Positions 43,883 through 53,063 are shown, counted from the first letter of the stretch. The stretch is 64,000 nt of DNA from Dyadobacter sp. CY326 (GCF_021390515.1 NZ_JAJUXI010000009.1:124001-188000), one strand, 5' to 3'. Numbers and translations are program-made. The notes: generated by a model not told the origin, from the letters alone.

Positions 43883-44905
43883 ATGTACAAAATTTTTTTA
43901 CCAGCCATCATCAGCTGTATTGCTTTGGCAGGTTGCTCAACTTCAAAGCCGGGCAAGACAATTTCGCAAACACAACAACCCATTACAACCATCGCATTCG
44001 GCTCATGCAGCGATCAGAAACGTCCTCAGCCGCTTTGGGATGACATTGTTGCCAAAAAACCGCAAGTTTGGGTATGGCTGGGCGACAACATTTATGGTGA
44101 TTCTGAAAATATGGACACCCTGAAAGCAAAATACGACAAGCAGAAATCCAATCCGGTTTACCAGCAATTGATCAAACAAACCTCAGTAATAGGCGTTTGG
44201 GACGATCACGATTACGGGGTCAATGATGGAGGAAAGGAATATCCGCGAAGAGTGGAAAGTCAGCAGCTGATGCTCGACTTCATGGATGTGGCGCCTGACA
44301 GCCCGTTAAGAAAACAAAAAGGCGCCTATTCATCCACAACTTATGGTCCCAAAGGCCAGCGCGTAAAGGTGATTTTGCTGGATGGCCGCTATTTCAGAGA
44401 TGCGCTTAAAAAAGAGGGGAAGGATAATGTCCCGAATCCCGATGGAGACTTGCTGGGCGAGGAGCAATGGCAATGGCTGGAAAAGCAACTGACTGGTTCT
44501 GATGCAGATGTGCATATCATTGGATGCGGCATTCAGTTTTTGCCGGTGGATCATCCTTATGAAAAATGGGCAAATTTCCCGGTTTCCAGACAGCGTTTTC
44601 TTGACTTAATCGCCAAAACTAAACCGAAAGGCGCAATGCTGATCAGTGGTGACAGGCACATTGCGGAGGTTTCCAAAGTAACGGTTCCAGGACTCGGTTA
44701 TGACTTGTTTGACATTACAAGCAGCGGTCTGACGCATGTTTCGAAGCCTCACGAAGAGCCAAACAAATATCGCGTTGGTGAAATGGTGGCCAAATTGAAC
44801 TACGGTTTCATCACAATCAATTGGAATGCAAAGCCATTGACGGCAACCGTGCAAATCAATGGGGATGAGCAGGCAACGCATTTGACGCAAGAAATCACAT
44901 TTTGA
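43883..44905 (+). CDS. PhoD-like phosphatase / alkaline phosphatase D family lipoprotein
   Basis: The 340-residue protein has a lipoprotein signal (ALAGC, Cys17), which fixes the start at 43883 instead of an open frame extending to 43760. The metallophosphoesterase motifs FGSCSDQ near 43, WLGDNIYGD near 70, VWDDHDYGVND near 107 and SGDRHIAEV near 250 place it with PhoD-type phosphodiesterases/phosphatases, which use Fe/Ca or similar metals. It is probably periplasmic or outer membrane-anchored. A TACTTTTG -7-like box lies at 43851-43858. No pho-regulon partner is adjacent. Confidence 0.88.
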   Translation: MYKIFLPAIISCIALAGCSTSKPGKTISQTQQPITTIAFGSCSDQKRPQPLWDDIVAKKPQVWVWLGDNIYGDSENMDTLKAKYDKQKSNPVYQQLIKQTSVIGVWDDHDYGVNDGGKEYPRRVESQQLMLDFMDVAPDSPLRKQKGAYSSTTYGPKGQRVKVILLDGRYFRDALKKEGKDNVPNPDGDLLGEEQWQWLEKQLTGSDADVHIIGCGIQFLPVDHPYEKWANFPVSRQRFLDLIAKTKPKGAMLISGDRHIAEVSKVTVPGLGYDLFDITSSGLTHVSKPHEEPNKYRVGEMVAKLNYGFITINWNAKPLTATVQINGDEQATHLTQEITF

Positions 44906-45026
44906 AAGCCAACTGAAATTCAGCAGGTTAGTGCGTTATGATCCAAGCCTCAGCCTGCCCAATTTCCTGTCTGCGTATATTGGCATGGTTTTTATTATTT
45001 TGTGAATATCTAAACAACTATAAAGT

Positions 45027-45872
45027 ATGCGTTGGCAGGATTTACGAAGAAGTGGAAATGTAGAAGACCGCCGGGGAATGTCCGGTGGGGGAAAAGTCGC
45101 AATCGGTGGGATTGGGATGATCATTGTGCTCGCAATAGGCCTGTTGACCGGCCAGGATCCGAGTGAAATTCTCGGAAACTTGCAAGGAACCGAGACGCAG
45201 CAGGCTGAAAGCCGCCCCGCAGGCCCACGTCCTGACGATAAAACTGCTGATTTTGTGTCTGCTGTTTTGGGCAGCACGGAAGATGTTTGGGGGGAGATTT
45301 ACACGGCTAATGATGCACAATACGAAAAGCCGAAACTTCAAATTTTTGAAGATGCAACGCAAAGTGGTTGCGGCGGCGCATCAGCCGCAATGGGACCATT
45401 TTATTGCCCGGCAGACCATAAAGTTTACATTGATCTGGCCTTTTGTGATGAGTTGAGGGACCGATTCAAGGCGCCCGGAGATTTTGCAGTCGCCTATGTG
45501 GTTGCGCATGAAGTGGGTCACCACGTTCAAAATCTGATGGGCATTTCGGAGCAATTGCAGGAACAACGCGGTCGAATTAGCAAGGAAGAATATAACAAAC
45601 TGTCTGTGAAACTCGAACTTCAAGCCGATTTTCTGGCTGGTGTCTGGGCCAATCACGCGCAGCAAATGAGCAATATACTCGAACCTGGCGACTTGGAAGC
45701 TGCATTGACTGCGGCTAATGCGATTGGCGATGATAAGCTTCAAAAGGAGTCTCAGGGTTACGTAGTTCCCGATGCATTTACGCACGGAAGCTCGCAGCAG
45801 AGAATGTATTGGTTTAAAAAAGGATTTGAAACGGGCGATTTAAGCCAGGGAAAATACGAGGATATACGTTAG
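45027..45872 (+). CDS. Neutral zinc metallopeptidase (YpfJ family)
   Basis: The 281-residue protein starts MRWQDLRRSGNVEDRRG, the characteristic opening of the YpfJ/Zn_peptidase family (PF04228). A single membrane helix follows (IGGIGMIIVLAIGLLTG, about 28-45). The zinc motif HEVGHHVQ lies near residue 160 and the third-ligand region ELQADFLAGVWANH near 195. Members are membrane-anchored and their physiological substrate is not known. It is a single gene with its own terminator. Confidence 0.92.
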   Translation: MRWQDLRRSGNVEDRRGMSGGGKVAIGGIGMIIVLAIGLLTGQDPSEILGNLQGTETQQAESRPAGPRPDDKTADFVSAVLGSTEDVWGEIYTANDAQYEKPKLQIFEDATQSGCGGASAAMGPFYCPADHKVYIDLAFCDELRDRFKAPGDFAVAYVVAHEVGHHVQNLMGISEQLQEQRGRISKEEYNKLSVKLELQADFLAGVWANHAQQMSNILEPGDLEAALTAANAIGDDKLQKESQGYVVPDAFTHGSSQQRMYWFKKGFETGDLSQGKYEDIR

Positions 45873-45895
45873 ATCGTTATATATCCGAAATTGAA

Positions 45896-45929
45896 AGAAG
45901 CGCTCTTGAAATTTTCAAGGGCGCTTCTT
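45896..45929 (+). terminator. Terminator after the YpfJ-like gene
   Basis: AGAAGCGCTCTTGAAA pairs with TTTCAAGGGCGCTTCT with one G-T pair. Confidence 0.8.
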
Positions 45930-46103
45930 CTGTTTTACGCAATCCGCAAGGCTTTATTTAACGGGAACTTAATTGAAATCGGAATTCGTTACCGACTCAC
46001 AGCGAATGATTTGATGCCTTTAATGGACGAAATTGTTTATATTTAATTTCGTTTTCCTAAGTGTGCGCGTACGAGAATAGTAAACCTTTTCAGGAGTAAT
46101 TTT

Positions 46104-47027
46104 ATGCAGTTTCGCAGCCCCGGGGCATTCCTCATCATCATTTCCATGTTAAGCGGGCACGCAATGTGCCAATCATTGAAGCCCGGCCTCGAAGGCATGG
46201 CGCCTTCAAAGTGGTTGACATTCCGCAATACACACGCTCCGGGCAAAACTTTTCGCTTCAATGGAACCGACACCAAGCGTTTTACGCAGGAAGAATATTT
46301 CGTGAGGGCGTGGGTGCCGCTTGTGCACAGCAAAAAAGTAACCGTTATTTTAGGACCAAATTACCGGACCGAGCAGCTTGAATTCAAATCCACCGGCGAA
46401 AATCCGGTAAGTCATATGGAAGGCTGGAACCTGCGCACTTTTGCATTGGATCTTAATTCATTTGTAAAGCTCGACAGCTCTTCCTGGTTTATTTTTACAT
46501 CTCACGTTAATAAAAGCGGTGATTTTGGTCAGCTAAAATGGGATCAAATTCCTGCGAACTATACATTGTCTGCTTCGTTTTTGCACAGAAAAAGTGCTAA
46601 TAAGGAGATAGGCTTTGGTGTTATGATGAACAAAAGCTTCAAGGTGACTGTGCTTCCTGTTTTTATCCTCAATTACAATTTTTCCGAAAATACAGGATTA
46701 GAAATGATGCTTCCAAAGAAAATTTCTTTGCGAAAAAACATATCTCCCTCGGATATTATTTACTTCAAGTCGGAAGCAGTAACGCGCACTTATTATATCA
46801 ATCAATTGAACAATCCCGCACTCGGGGTTTGTCGCCGGGTGGACATTGATATGGGCGTTTCGTACAACCGTAGAATAGGCGCTTATGCCGGTGTGGAAAT
46901 CTTCGGTGGATATCGTCAAAACATATCCAATAGACTTATAGAGGGTGCTGTGCCTGTTCGCACCTCTGGATTTGCCGCTAACATTGAACTCTACGTTCAG
47001 CCTCCTAAGTTCAAAAAGAGGAAGTGA
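46104..47027 (+). CDS. DUF6268-like outer membrane beta-barrel protein
   Basis: The 307-residue exported protein (signal ending HAMCQ) consists of alternating amphipathic strands separated by short turns. It has aromatic residues near strand ends and a basic C-terminal KFKKRK after YVQPP. This is the pattern of small outer membrane barrels of the DUF6268 type common in Bacteroidota. No function is known for the family. An SD-like CAGGAG lies before the ATG. The assignment to DUF6268 is by general resemblance only. Confidence 0.65.
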   Translation: MQFRSPGAFLIIISMLSGHAMCQSLKPGLEGMAPSKWLTFRNTHAPGKTFRFNGTDTKRFTQEEYFVRAWVPLVHSKKVTVILGPNYRTEQLEFKSTGENPVSHMEGWNLRTFALDLNSFVKLDSSSWFIFTSHVNKSGDFGQLKWDQIPANYTLSASFLHRKSANKEIGFGVMMNKSFKVTVLPVFILNYNFSENTGLEMMLPKKISLRKNISPSDIIYFKSEAVTRTYYINQLNNPALGVCRRVDIDMGVSYNRRIGAYAGVEIFGGYRQNISNRLIEGAVPVRTSGFAANIELYVQPPKFKKRK

Positions 47028-47215
47028 AAGTTGCTTTTTTGTTAAAGGGATTTAAGCCGATTTTTGCTTCTGAATTATTGATTTTCTTCCATTATTATCA
47101 ATCAATTTGGCTAATGGTTACATAATCAGTTGCCTTAGTTTATTTGCATTATGTTTTTATAAGAAATTATAATTCTTAATTTCGCTGCACATAACTGCTA
47201 ATTATAATTCATAAT
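47028..47215. other. Intergenic region with direct repeat
   Basis: This AT-rich stretch has AATTATAATTC twice (near 47166 and 47201), upstream of the 156-residue gene. A promoter is likely but no exact TAnnTTTG box is seen. Confidence 0.35.
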
Positions 47216-47686
47216 ATGAAAGCCAAATCAATAAAGTTTTTTACACCTCAGGAAAATCTTCCAAAAAGTGAGGTGACCAAATCTACACCAAAGCCAAGCG
47301 GATACATTTCAGCAACAGGTAAAATTGTTTTGCCAAGTAACGCGCTAACGGAGTTGGGAATAGAAGCAGACACTACGAAGTTTAAAATTGGAACGGATCA
47401 GGGAAAAAGAAAAATCAATACAGTTTATCTCATTCCATCTGATGACGAAACAGGCACTTTTTCACTTGTGAAAAGCGGCAGAGGTTATGTAATTCCTTTG
47501 GCAATCATCCTCAAACAAGGTGGAGTTGCATTTGATACAACGAAATATACATTCGAGGTTACACAATTCAATTACGAAGAGGGAGTGGTGGGTTATGAAT
47601 TAGCATTGACTAGTTCAGAACCGAAGCCGGCTTACACAGGGAAGCCTCGCGGCCGCAAACCGAAAGTTGTTGATCAAGCTGATTAA
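47216..47686 (+). CDS. Hypothetical protein with AbrB-like core and AT-hook-like tail
   Basis: I do not recognise the family. The 156-residue protein has a Lys/Ser/Pro-rich N-terminus. A compact region near 33-60 (GYISATGKIVLPSNALTELGI) loosely recalls the strand-turn-strand of AbrB-type DNA-binding domains. Two further beta-rich segments follow, and the C-terminus contains GKPRGRKPK, which resembles an AT-hook. A nucleic acid-binding or nucleoid role is a guess. No signal peptide is present. It is a single gene with a strong terminator. Confidence 0.7.
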   Translation: MKAKSIKFFTPQENLPKSEVTKSTPKPSGYISATGKIVLPSNALTELGIEADTTKFKIGTDQGKRKINTVYLIPSDDETGTFSLVKSGRGYVIPLAIILKQGGVAFDTTKYTFEVTQFNYEEGVVGYELALTSSEPKPAYTGKPRGRKPKVVDQAD

Positions 47687-47713
47687 GCATTGAGATTTTG
47701 TTATTAATGTAAG

Positions 47714-47748
47714 AGCCTGAAACAGTAACAAATGTTTCAGGCTTTTTT
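47714..47748 (+). terminator. Rho-independent terminator
   Basis: AGCCTGAAAC and GTTTCAGGCT form a perfect 10-bp stem followed by six T, 27 bp after the stop of the 156-residue gene. Confidence 0.9.
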
Positions 47749-47796
47749 AATGTGATTTAATTTCAAACGAAATAAACGCTGCTAACTTTAATTCGC

Positions 47797-48216
47797 ATGA
47801 ACATCGTAAATCACTCTTCCGAACACACTCCCGAACTCAGACGTATATTCAGGGACGCAAGGCGACATGCATTTACATGGGCGAATACTAAAAACTTCAA
47901 GTTATTGGATTTTGATGCTGCGACGGAAGGTGAAACAATATTAGTGGCAATTGAAGATGAAAAGCCTGTTGGATTTATTGCCTGGTGGCCGCCCGCAAAT
48001 TTCATACATTCCTTATTTGTAGATCCTCCTCATATTGGAAAAGGAGCGGGAAAGTTGTTGCTGGACGCTTGTCTCGCAACAATGGGAAGGCCAGCGACAC
48101 TTAAATGTTTGCAAGCCAATAAAAATGCCCTGGCCTTTTATCTGGCGCAGGGCTGGGAAATAGATCACGCGGAAGCATCAGCAGACGGCGACTATTATTT
48201 GATGGCCATTGATTGA
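47797..48216 (+). CDS. GNAT family N-acetyltransferase
   Basis: The 139-residue protein has the GNAT acetyl-CoA loop in LFVDPPHIGKGAGKLLLDAC near residue 72. It is preceded by strand beta4 (PVGFIAWWPP) and followed by NKNALAFYLAQGWE, the usual C-terminal motif. The substrate is unknown. It appears cytoplasmic and monocistronic. Confidence 0.9.
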   Translation: MNIVNHSSEHTPELRRIFRDARRHAFTWANTKNFKLLDFDAATEGETILVAIEDEKPVGFIAWWPPANFIHSLFVDPPHIGKGAGKLLLDACLATMGRPATLKCLQANKNALAFYLAQGWEIDHAEASADGDYYLMAID

Positions 48217-48246
48217 TGAAAAATTCCGCGAAATGCGACAATTCAG

Positions 48247-48280
48247 AAAAGGCAGTTGCTAAGAAATGTTGCCTTTTTTT
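48247..48280. terminator. Terminator between the GNAT gene and the 42-residue peptide gene
   Basis: AAAAGGCA and TGCCTTTT form an 8-bp stem with a T run at 48274-48280. It overlaps the last codons of the small minus-strand gene. Confidence 0.6.
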
Positions 48281-48387
48281 GATGGCGTTACTTCGAGTGT
48301 CTGGATGATTTTGTATCCGATGAAAAGCATGAATAAAACCAATGCTAACTCAATAAAACCTGCTAACTGAAAGAATATCTGTTCCAT
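48259..48387 (-). CDS. Small single-span membrane protein (42 residues)
   Basis: Read on the minus strand from ATG at 48387 to TAG at 48259, this short frame encodes a hydrophobic helix (FIELALVLFMLFIGYKII) flanked by an acidic/polar N-terminus and a lysine-containing C-terminus (TPSKKGNIS). The positive-inside arrangement fits a single-span inner membrane peptide. It occupies a 310-bp gap otherwise empty of genes and shows ordinary codon use, but no homolog is recognised, so it remains a candidate. Confidence 0.5.
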   Translation of the reverse strand: MEQIFFQLAGFIELALVLFMLFIGYKIIQTLEVTPSKKGNIS

Positions 48388-48527
48388 GGCTTGTTCTTTT
48401 TGTGCAAAAAAACAGCAAAGCACAGGGCACATCAAGCATTAATGATTCAACGGTAAAATACTGATTTTGTGGTTGGAATGATTATTGTTGCGACAATGGG
48501 AGAATAACTCATACTTCCTTTAATACA

Positions 48528-49565
48528 ATGATCGACGACAGTCAGCGTAAGTCAAACACACCAATCCCAGACAATTTTTCGAGCCGCAGGCGTTTTCTTC
48601 GCCAATCTGGGGCGGCCCTTTTAACCACCACACTTTTATCGTCCTGCAGCGGACTTGTTGAGGACCTCATTCCCAGTAAAAACGAGCCTGAAATTGAATT
48701 GCCTCCGCGGGACAAAACATTGGCGTTCTTCGGGGATAGCCTGACGATCGGCGCTGGCGGAACAGCACCTTACGGCACGATCGTGGGGACGGCTTTGCAA
48801 GGTCGGCCCATTTACAGCGAGGGCATTATAGGGCAGTATGCCATGTCAAACTCTGTGTTGCAGGGTGGGACGCCGCTGACGATCTCAGTGCTTGGGAATA
48901 AATTTGACGGGCTTAATCCCGTCAATATCACGCAATTGAGTAATCCTTTTTTGTCTACATTCAGCAACAACAATGATTACAGCAGGAAGGGAACGCTGGC
49001 TGGTGTGCATTGCACGATTAAACGCACGGGCAGCGAAGAGTTTGGCGACAAATACACAGTGACGCCCGATGCAGAAAGCACTGCTGAAATCCCTGAGAAT
49101 TCGCGGTTTTTGTTAGACGATGTGGAAAAGCTTAAAAGCGCCACGCAGATCTTTTGGTATGGCCGTAACAACATCGGAAAGCCCAATGCAGAAGAGGAAA
49201 TTTTGGCGGCGCTGGACAACTCAATTGCTTACATCGACGATCCGAAACGGTTTCTCGTCGTCGGCATTCTGTTATCGGCATTGGAAATACCTGGCGTGGA
49301 AAAGTACAATCAGGTGACTTCGATTAATGACAGACTCGCCTCGAAATATGGCCAGTCATTTGTGCCCATGACACCGCCTTCAACAGAAGAAATGGCGGCC
49401 ATTGGCTACACGCCAACTGACCAGGATCTGGCTGATTTGCAAAAAAACAATTTCCCAACAGGCATGCGGTCCAATGTTAACACGGACGAAATTCACCTGA
49501 ACGACAGAGGTTACCAGCTCGTCGCAAGTCGCGTTGTTGCCAAGATCAAGGAATTGAAATACTAA
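48528..49565 (+). CDS. SGNH-hydrolase-like lipoprotein with twin-arginine signal
   Basis: The 345-residue protein has a Tat motif (SSRRRFLRQSG near residue 19) running into a lipobox (LLSSC, Cys42), so it is probably a Tat-exported lipoprotein. The catalytic Ser block is FFGDSLTIGAGG near 66. A central GRNN near 213 may be the Asn block, and DEIHLNDRGYQL near 325 supplies the Asp-His pair. This is the SGNH/GDSL order. An esterase or acetylhydrolase acting on carbohydrate is typical of the family; the substrate is unknown. Confidence 0.85.
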   Translation: MIDDSQRKSNTPIPDNFSSRRRFLRQSGAALLTTTLLSSCSGLVEDLIPSKNEPEIELPPRDKTLAFFGDSLTIGAGGTAPYGTIVGTALQGRPIYSEGIIGQYAMSNSVLQGGTPLTISVLGNKFDGLNPVNITQLSNPFLSTFSNNNDYSRKGTLAGVHCTIKRTGSEEFGDKYTVTPDAESTAEIPENSRFLLDDVEKLKSATQIFWYGRNNIGKPNAEEEILAALDNSIAYIDDPKRFLVVGILLSALEIPGVEKYNQVTSINDRLASKYGQSFVPMTPPSTEEMAAIGYTPTDQDLADLQKNNFPTGMRSNVNTDEIHLNDRGYQLVASRVVAKIKELKY

Positions 49566-49604
49566 TTATAGGAAATTCGGTTGTAAAGAACATATCCTTT
49601 GACC

Positions 49605-50033
49605 ATGAAATCAGAAGCCGATTTGACCAAGTTTTTAGAAGCCCAGCAGCGGGATTACGCAGGAGCTTTGGCTGAAATCAAAGCCGGCAAGAAGCGTGGT
49701 CATTGGATATGGTATATTTTTCCGCAAATAGCCGGTCTGGGCGTGAGCAGCACATCGGCTTTTTATGGAATCGAAAATCTCGACCAGGCCAGCCGTTATC
49801 TGCAACATCCCGAGCTTGGGAAGAGGCTTGTTGAAGTTTCAAATGCGTTTTTAGCCGTTCAAAACAAAACAGCCAATCAAATTCTGGGAAGTCCGGACGA
49901 TCTCAAAGTCAGATCTTGCATGACATTGTTTAGCCTTGTCAACAATGCAGATCCTGTTTTTCAGGCTGTTTTGGACAAGTATTACAACGGATTACCGGAC
50001 CAAAAGACATTGGCAATTGTCAATGGAAAATGA
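49605..50033 (+). CDS. DUF1810 family protein
   Basis: The 142-residue protein begins at ATG 49605 (a TTG two codons earlier is not needed). It has the DUF1810 landmarks LAEIKAGKKRGHWIWYIFPQIAGLG near residue 20-45, split around the WxWYxFPQ core. STSAFYGI and a C-terminal DDLKVRSCMTLF follow. Members are cytoplasmic calpastatin-like proteins of unknown function. It converges on the UvrA-like gene with 14 bp between the stops. Confidence 0.9.
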   Translation: MKSEADLTKFLEAQQRDYAGALAEIKAGKKRGHWIWYIFPQIAGLGVSSTSAFYGIENLDQASRYLQHPELGKRLVEVSNAFLAVQNKTANQILGSPDDLKVRSCMTLFSLVNNADPVFQAVLDKYYNGLPDQKTLAIVNGK

Positions 50034-50047
50034 TTTTGCGCCCATGC

Positions 50048-52303
50048 TCAGGCAATGCTGGCACTATTCAAATACTGGCTTGTAATTGAGCCTTCCGCAT
50101 TCAGCAATTGCAAAGGCGTTCCTTCAAAAACCACATTTCCACCTTTTGTGCCACCATCCGGGCCCATATCTATAATCCAGTCTGCGTTTTTTATCACATC
50201 CAGATTATGCTCGATCACAATCATCGTGTTCCCCGCATCAACGAGGCGATTCATGATGGAAAGCAAATGTGTGATATCGGACATATGCAAACCCGTTGTC
50301 GGCTCGTCCAGCACATAGACGCCACTTTTCTTGTGCAGCTCGCTGGCCAGCTTAATGCGCTGACATTCACCGCCCGACAATGTGCTTAACGGTTGTCCAA
50401 GCGTCAGATAATCGAGGCCTACATCGCTCATGGCCTGTAATTTATGCCGGATGTCGGTTTGGGTAAAGTAATCGAGTGACTGCAACACCGTCATTTCCAG
50501 AATGTCCGAAATGGACTTACCGTCCAGCTTATACTCCAGCACTTCCTCTTTAAAGCGCTTTCCTTCACACACCTCACAAGGCGTTTTAATGCCGTCGAGA
50601 AATGCCAGATCAGTGTAAATGACGCCCAGGCCCTGACAATTTTCACAAGCACCCTGCGAGTTGAAGCTGAACAAGGACGCGCTGACGCCGTTGGCTTTCG
50701 CGAATGCCTTGCGCACGTCGTCCATCACGCCCGTATAAGTGGCTGGGTTTGAACGCGTAGAAATTCCGACGGCGGACTGATCAATGACAATTGCTTTTGG
50801 ATGCTGTTTTAGGAAAACATGATTGATCAGCGAGCTCTTACCCGAACCCGCCACGCCCGTGACAACGGTAAGCACACCTGCGGGAATGTCCACACTAACA
50901 TTATGCAGGTTGTTGACTTTTGCATTTTTGACAGAAAGCTTACCAGACGGCTTGCGCGTTTTTTCTTTTATTGGCAAAGATTGTTTGATGTGTCGACCGG
51001 TGAGCGTATCCGCCTGGGTTAGCTCCGCAAAGCTCCCTTCAAACACGATTTGTCCGCCCTTGCTTCCCGCATGCGGCCCTACATCCACAATGTGATCAGC
51101 CACTTTGATCACATCCGGATCATGCTCAACAACGATCACCGTGTTGCCTTTGTCGCGCAGCTTGCCGAGCAATTCATTCAGTCGGTGAACGTCCCTTGGA
51201 TGCAAACCTACACTCGGTTCGTCAAATATATACATGACATCGATCAGGCTGCTGCTGAGATGTTTAACCATCTTAACCCGTTGTGATTCACCGCCCGATA
51301 ATGTGCTCGTTTCACGGTCCAGACTTAAATATTCCAGACCAATGTCCACCAGATGCTGTAATCGTTCAGACAATGTGGCAAGCATTGACCCGGCAACAGG
51401 ATCGTTTATTTCCTTGATCAAATCCAGCAGTTCAGACACTTCCATGGCCGACATTTCGGCGATGTTTTTGCCCTTGATTTGGCAACTCAACGCAGCCTGG
51501 CTCAGCCGCGCACCCTTACAAGCCGGACAAGGCCCAAGCGCAATGTATGGTGCAACCGCCTTTTGCGTCCGTTCGGACAATGTCTTAATGTCCCGCTTGA
51601 TATATGACTTTTCGAATTTTTCAATCACGCCCAGGTAAGTTGCATTCATCGTCCCGCCACCCACTTGCAATTTGAATTTCAGGTTTTTTCCATAAAGCAG
51701 CAGGTCCATTTCTTCGGGTGTGAAGTCGGAAAGCTTTTTATCATTATCAAAAAAACCGGAGCTCGCATAACTGCTTTTTTCCCAGGTCGCGAAAACTGGG
51801 ACCTGCACCGCGCCCTCATTCAACGACTTGGTCAAATCCAGAAACGAGTCAGCCACAACGCCCATTTTCTTTCCCAACCCATTGCATTCCAGGCACATTC
51901 CCTGCGGATCATTGAAAGAAAAAGCATTGGAATTGCCGATATGCGGCGTCCCGATTCTGGAAAACAGAAGTCGCAGCACGGGAGAAATGTCGGTAATTGT
52001 GCCCAAAGTCGAATGCGAATTTCCACCCAATCTCCTCTGGTCCACAACGATGGCCATGCTCAGATTTTCAATGGCGTCTGCGTGAGGCTGCGCATATTTT
52101 GGCAGAAAATTTCGGATAAACATGCTGAAATTTTCATTCAGCTGCCGCTGCGCCTCAGTCGCGATCGTATCAAACACAATGGAAGATTTACCTGACCCGG
52201 AAACGCCTGTAAAAATGGTGATTTTACGCTTTGGAATGCTTAATGAGACATTTTTAAGGTTATTCTCCCGCGCACCGCGGATTTCAATATATTCCTGAGC
52301 CAT
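50048..52303 (-). CDS. UvrA-like ABC ATPase lacking the UvrB-binding region
   Basis: The 751-residue protein has two UvrA-type ABC modules. Walker A motifs are GVSGSGKSS (about 35) and GVAGSGKSS (about 485); signature motifs are LSGGESQRVKMV (about 320) and LSGGECQRIKLA (about 640). Zinc-type cysteine pairs are CLECNGLGKK, CPACKGARL, CENCQGLG and CEVCEGKRF. True UvrA is about 940 residues; the missing length fits loss of the UvrB-binding domain, as in UvrA2/DrrC-type paralogs. Such proteins are linked to resistance to DNA-binding drugs. It is presumably not the housekeeping uvrA; this cannot be confirmed here. Confidence 0.88.
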   Translation of the reverse strand: MAQEYIEIRGARENNLKNVSLSIPKRKITIFTGVSGSGKSSIVFDTIATEAQRQLNENFSMFIRNFLPKYAQPHADAIENLSMAIVVDQRRLGGNSHSTLGTITDISPVLRLLFSRIGTPHIGNSNAFSFNDPQGMCLECNGLGKKMGVVADSFLDLTKSLNEGAVQVPVFATWEKSSYASSGFFDNDKKLSDFTPEEMDLLLYGKNLKFKLQVGGGTMNATYLGVIEKFEKSYIKRDIKTLSERTQKAVAPYIALGPCPACKGARLSQAALSCQIKGKNIAEMSAMEVSELLDLIKEINDPVAGSMLATLSERLQHLVDIGLEYLSLDRETSTLSGGESQRVKMVKHLSSSLIDVMYIFDEPSVGLHPRDVHRLNELLGKLRDKGNTVIVVEHDPDVIKVADHIVDVGPHAGSKGGQIVFEGSFAELTQADTLTGRHIKQSLPIKEKTRKPSGKLSVKNAKVNNLHNVSVDIPAGVLTVVTGVAGSGKSSLINHVFLKQHPKAIVIDQSAVGISTRSNPATYTGVMDDVRKAFAKANGVSASLFSFNSQGACENCQGLGVIYTDLAFLDGIKTPCEVCEGKRFKEEVLEYKLDGKSISDILEMTVLQSLDYFTQTDIRHKLQAMSDVGLDYLTLGQPLSTLSGGECQRIKLASELHKKSGVYVLDEPTTGLHMSDITHLLSIMNRLVDAGNTMIVIEHNLDVIKNADWIIDMGPDGGTKGGNVVFEGTPLQLLNAEGSITSQYLNSASIA

Positions 52304-52362
52304 AGTCGCTTGAATGAGTTGGAAGCCTGCACTTTTGCGAAAATACGAAATCGGTTACAACA

Positions 52363-52398
52363 GAAAAAAGCCCCAATAAGCTGGACACTTATTAGGGC
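52363..52398 (-). terminator. Terminator of the small lipoprotein gene
   Basis: On the minus strand GCCCTAATAAG pairs with CTTATTGGGGC, followed by a run of T. Confidence 0.8.
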
Positions 52399-52418
52399 AA
52401 TGTTTGCTGACTAGTATT

Positions 52419-52814
52419 CTATTCTCCAATCAACACAAATGGGACTTGTTCGCATATCGTTTCTCCATTATTTAACTTAGCACAAATTTCGACCATTACG
52501 TCTTCAGTCTTTTTTACGGGATAAATAAATGAGCGCTCCAGATTGATAACCTGTAATCCTGCGCAGGCACATCCTATGTTCATTGCTGCAATTACGTTGC
52601 GTTTTTTATCCCTAACGGTAATTTGTGAATTAACTAACGATGCGTTGTGTGGCTTAATCAGCGCTTTAATTTGGATGCTATCTTTGTCTTGAAATGCTTG
52701 ATTTCGCGTTGGACTTATTATTGTAATGTAGGGTGAATCCAGCTCCTTTTTTTCGCAACCAGCAAAAAATGAGATCATACAAATCGATAGCAAAAAAACA
52801 TGTGAGAATTTCAT
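52419..52814 (-). CDS. Hypothetical lipoprotein with Ig-like domain
   Basis: The 131-residue lipoprotein (signal ending FFAGC) is predicted to have a single beta-sandwich. TIISPTRNQAFQDKDSIQIKA is a typical first strand of Big-type immunoglobulin-like domains, split here near residues 32-52. Four Cys remain in the mature region (GCACAG, EICAK, ETICEQ). An ATG two codons earlier (52820) is also possible. No function is known. Confidence 0.7.
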   Translation of the reverse strand: MKFSHVFLLSICMISFFAGCEKKELDSPYITIISPTRNQAFQDKDSIQIKALIKPHNASLVNSQITVRDKKRNVIAAMNIGCACAGLQVINLERSFIYPVKKTEDVMVEICAKLNNGETICEQVPFVLIGE

Positions 52815-52820
52815 AGCCAT

Positions 52821-53063
52821 ATTGTTTAGTTAAAATAAAACTAGGCATCGAATTGTATGCCCTTGCATGTGAAATATGGCTGACAATTTTCAACTGGTTG
52901 ACTTGGTTGAACTAACGGTTAATAGCAAGAGCTTTGAGCCTTGAAATGATGTGGCAATTTGAAATTGAGGATCCAGCAGCAGGTTGAAAATAAACATAGT
53001 GTAGAGAAGTGCCGAGTCAGTGGCGGAAACTGATCTGCAGAAAACCTTATATTAAACTGTTAA
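52821..53063. other. Intergenic region without recognised gene
   Basis: This region contains CGGTTAATAGC (near 52915) in a context that also occurs near 18270. Nothing else is recognised. Confidence 0.35.

Noticed and set aside
51665..52195. 176-codon open frame on the plus strand inside the UvrA-like gene
   Set aside because: It is antisense to the Walker A and zinc regions of the UvrA-like protein; treated as a shadow.
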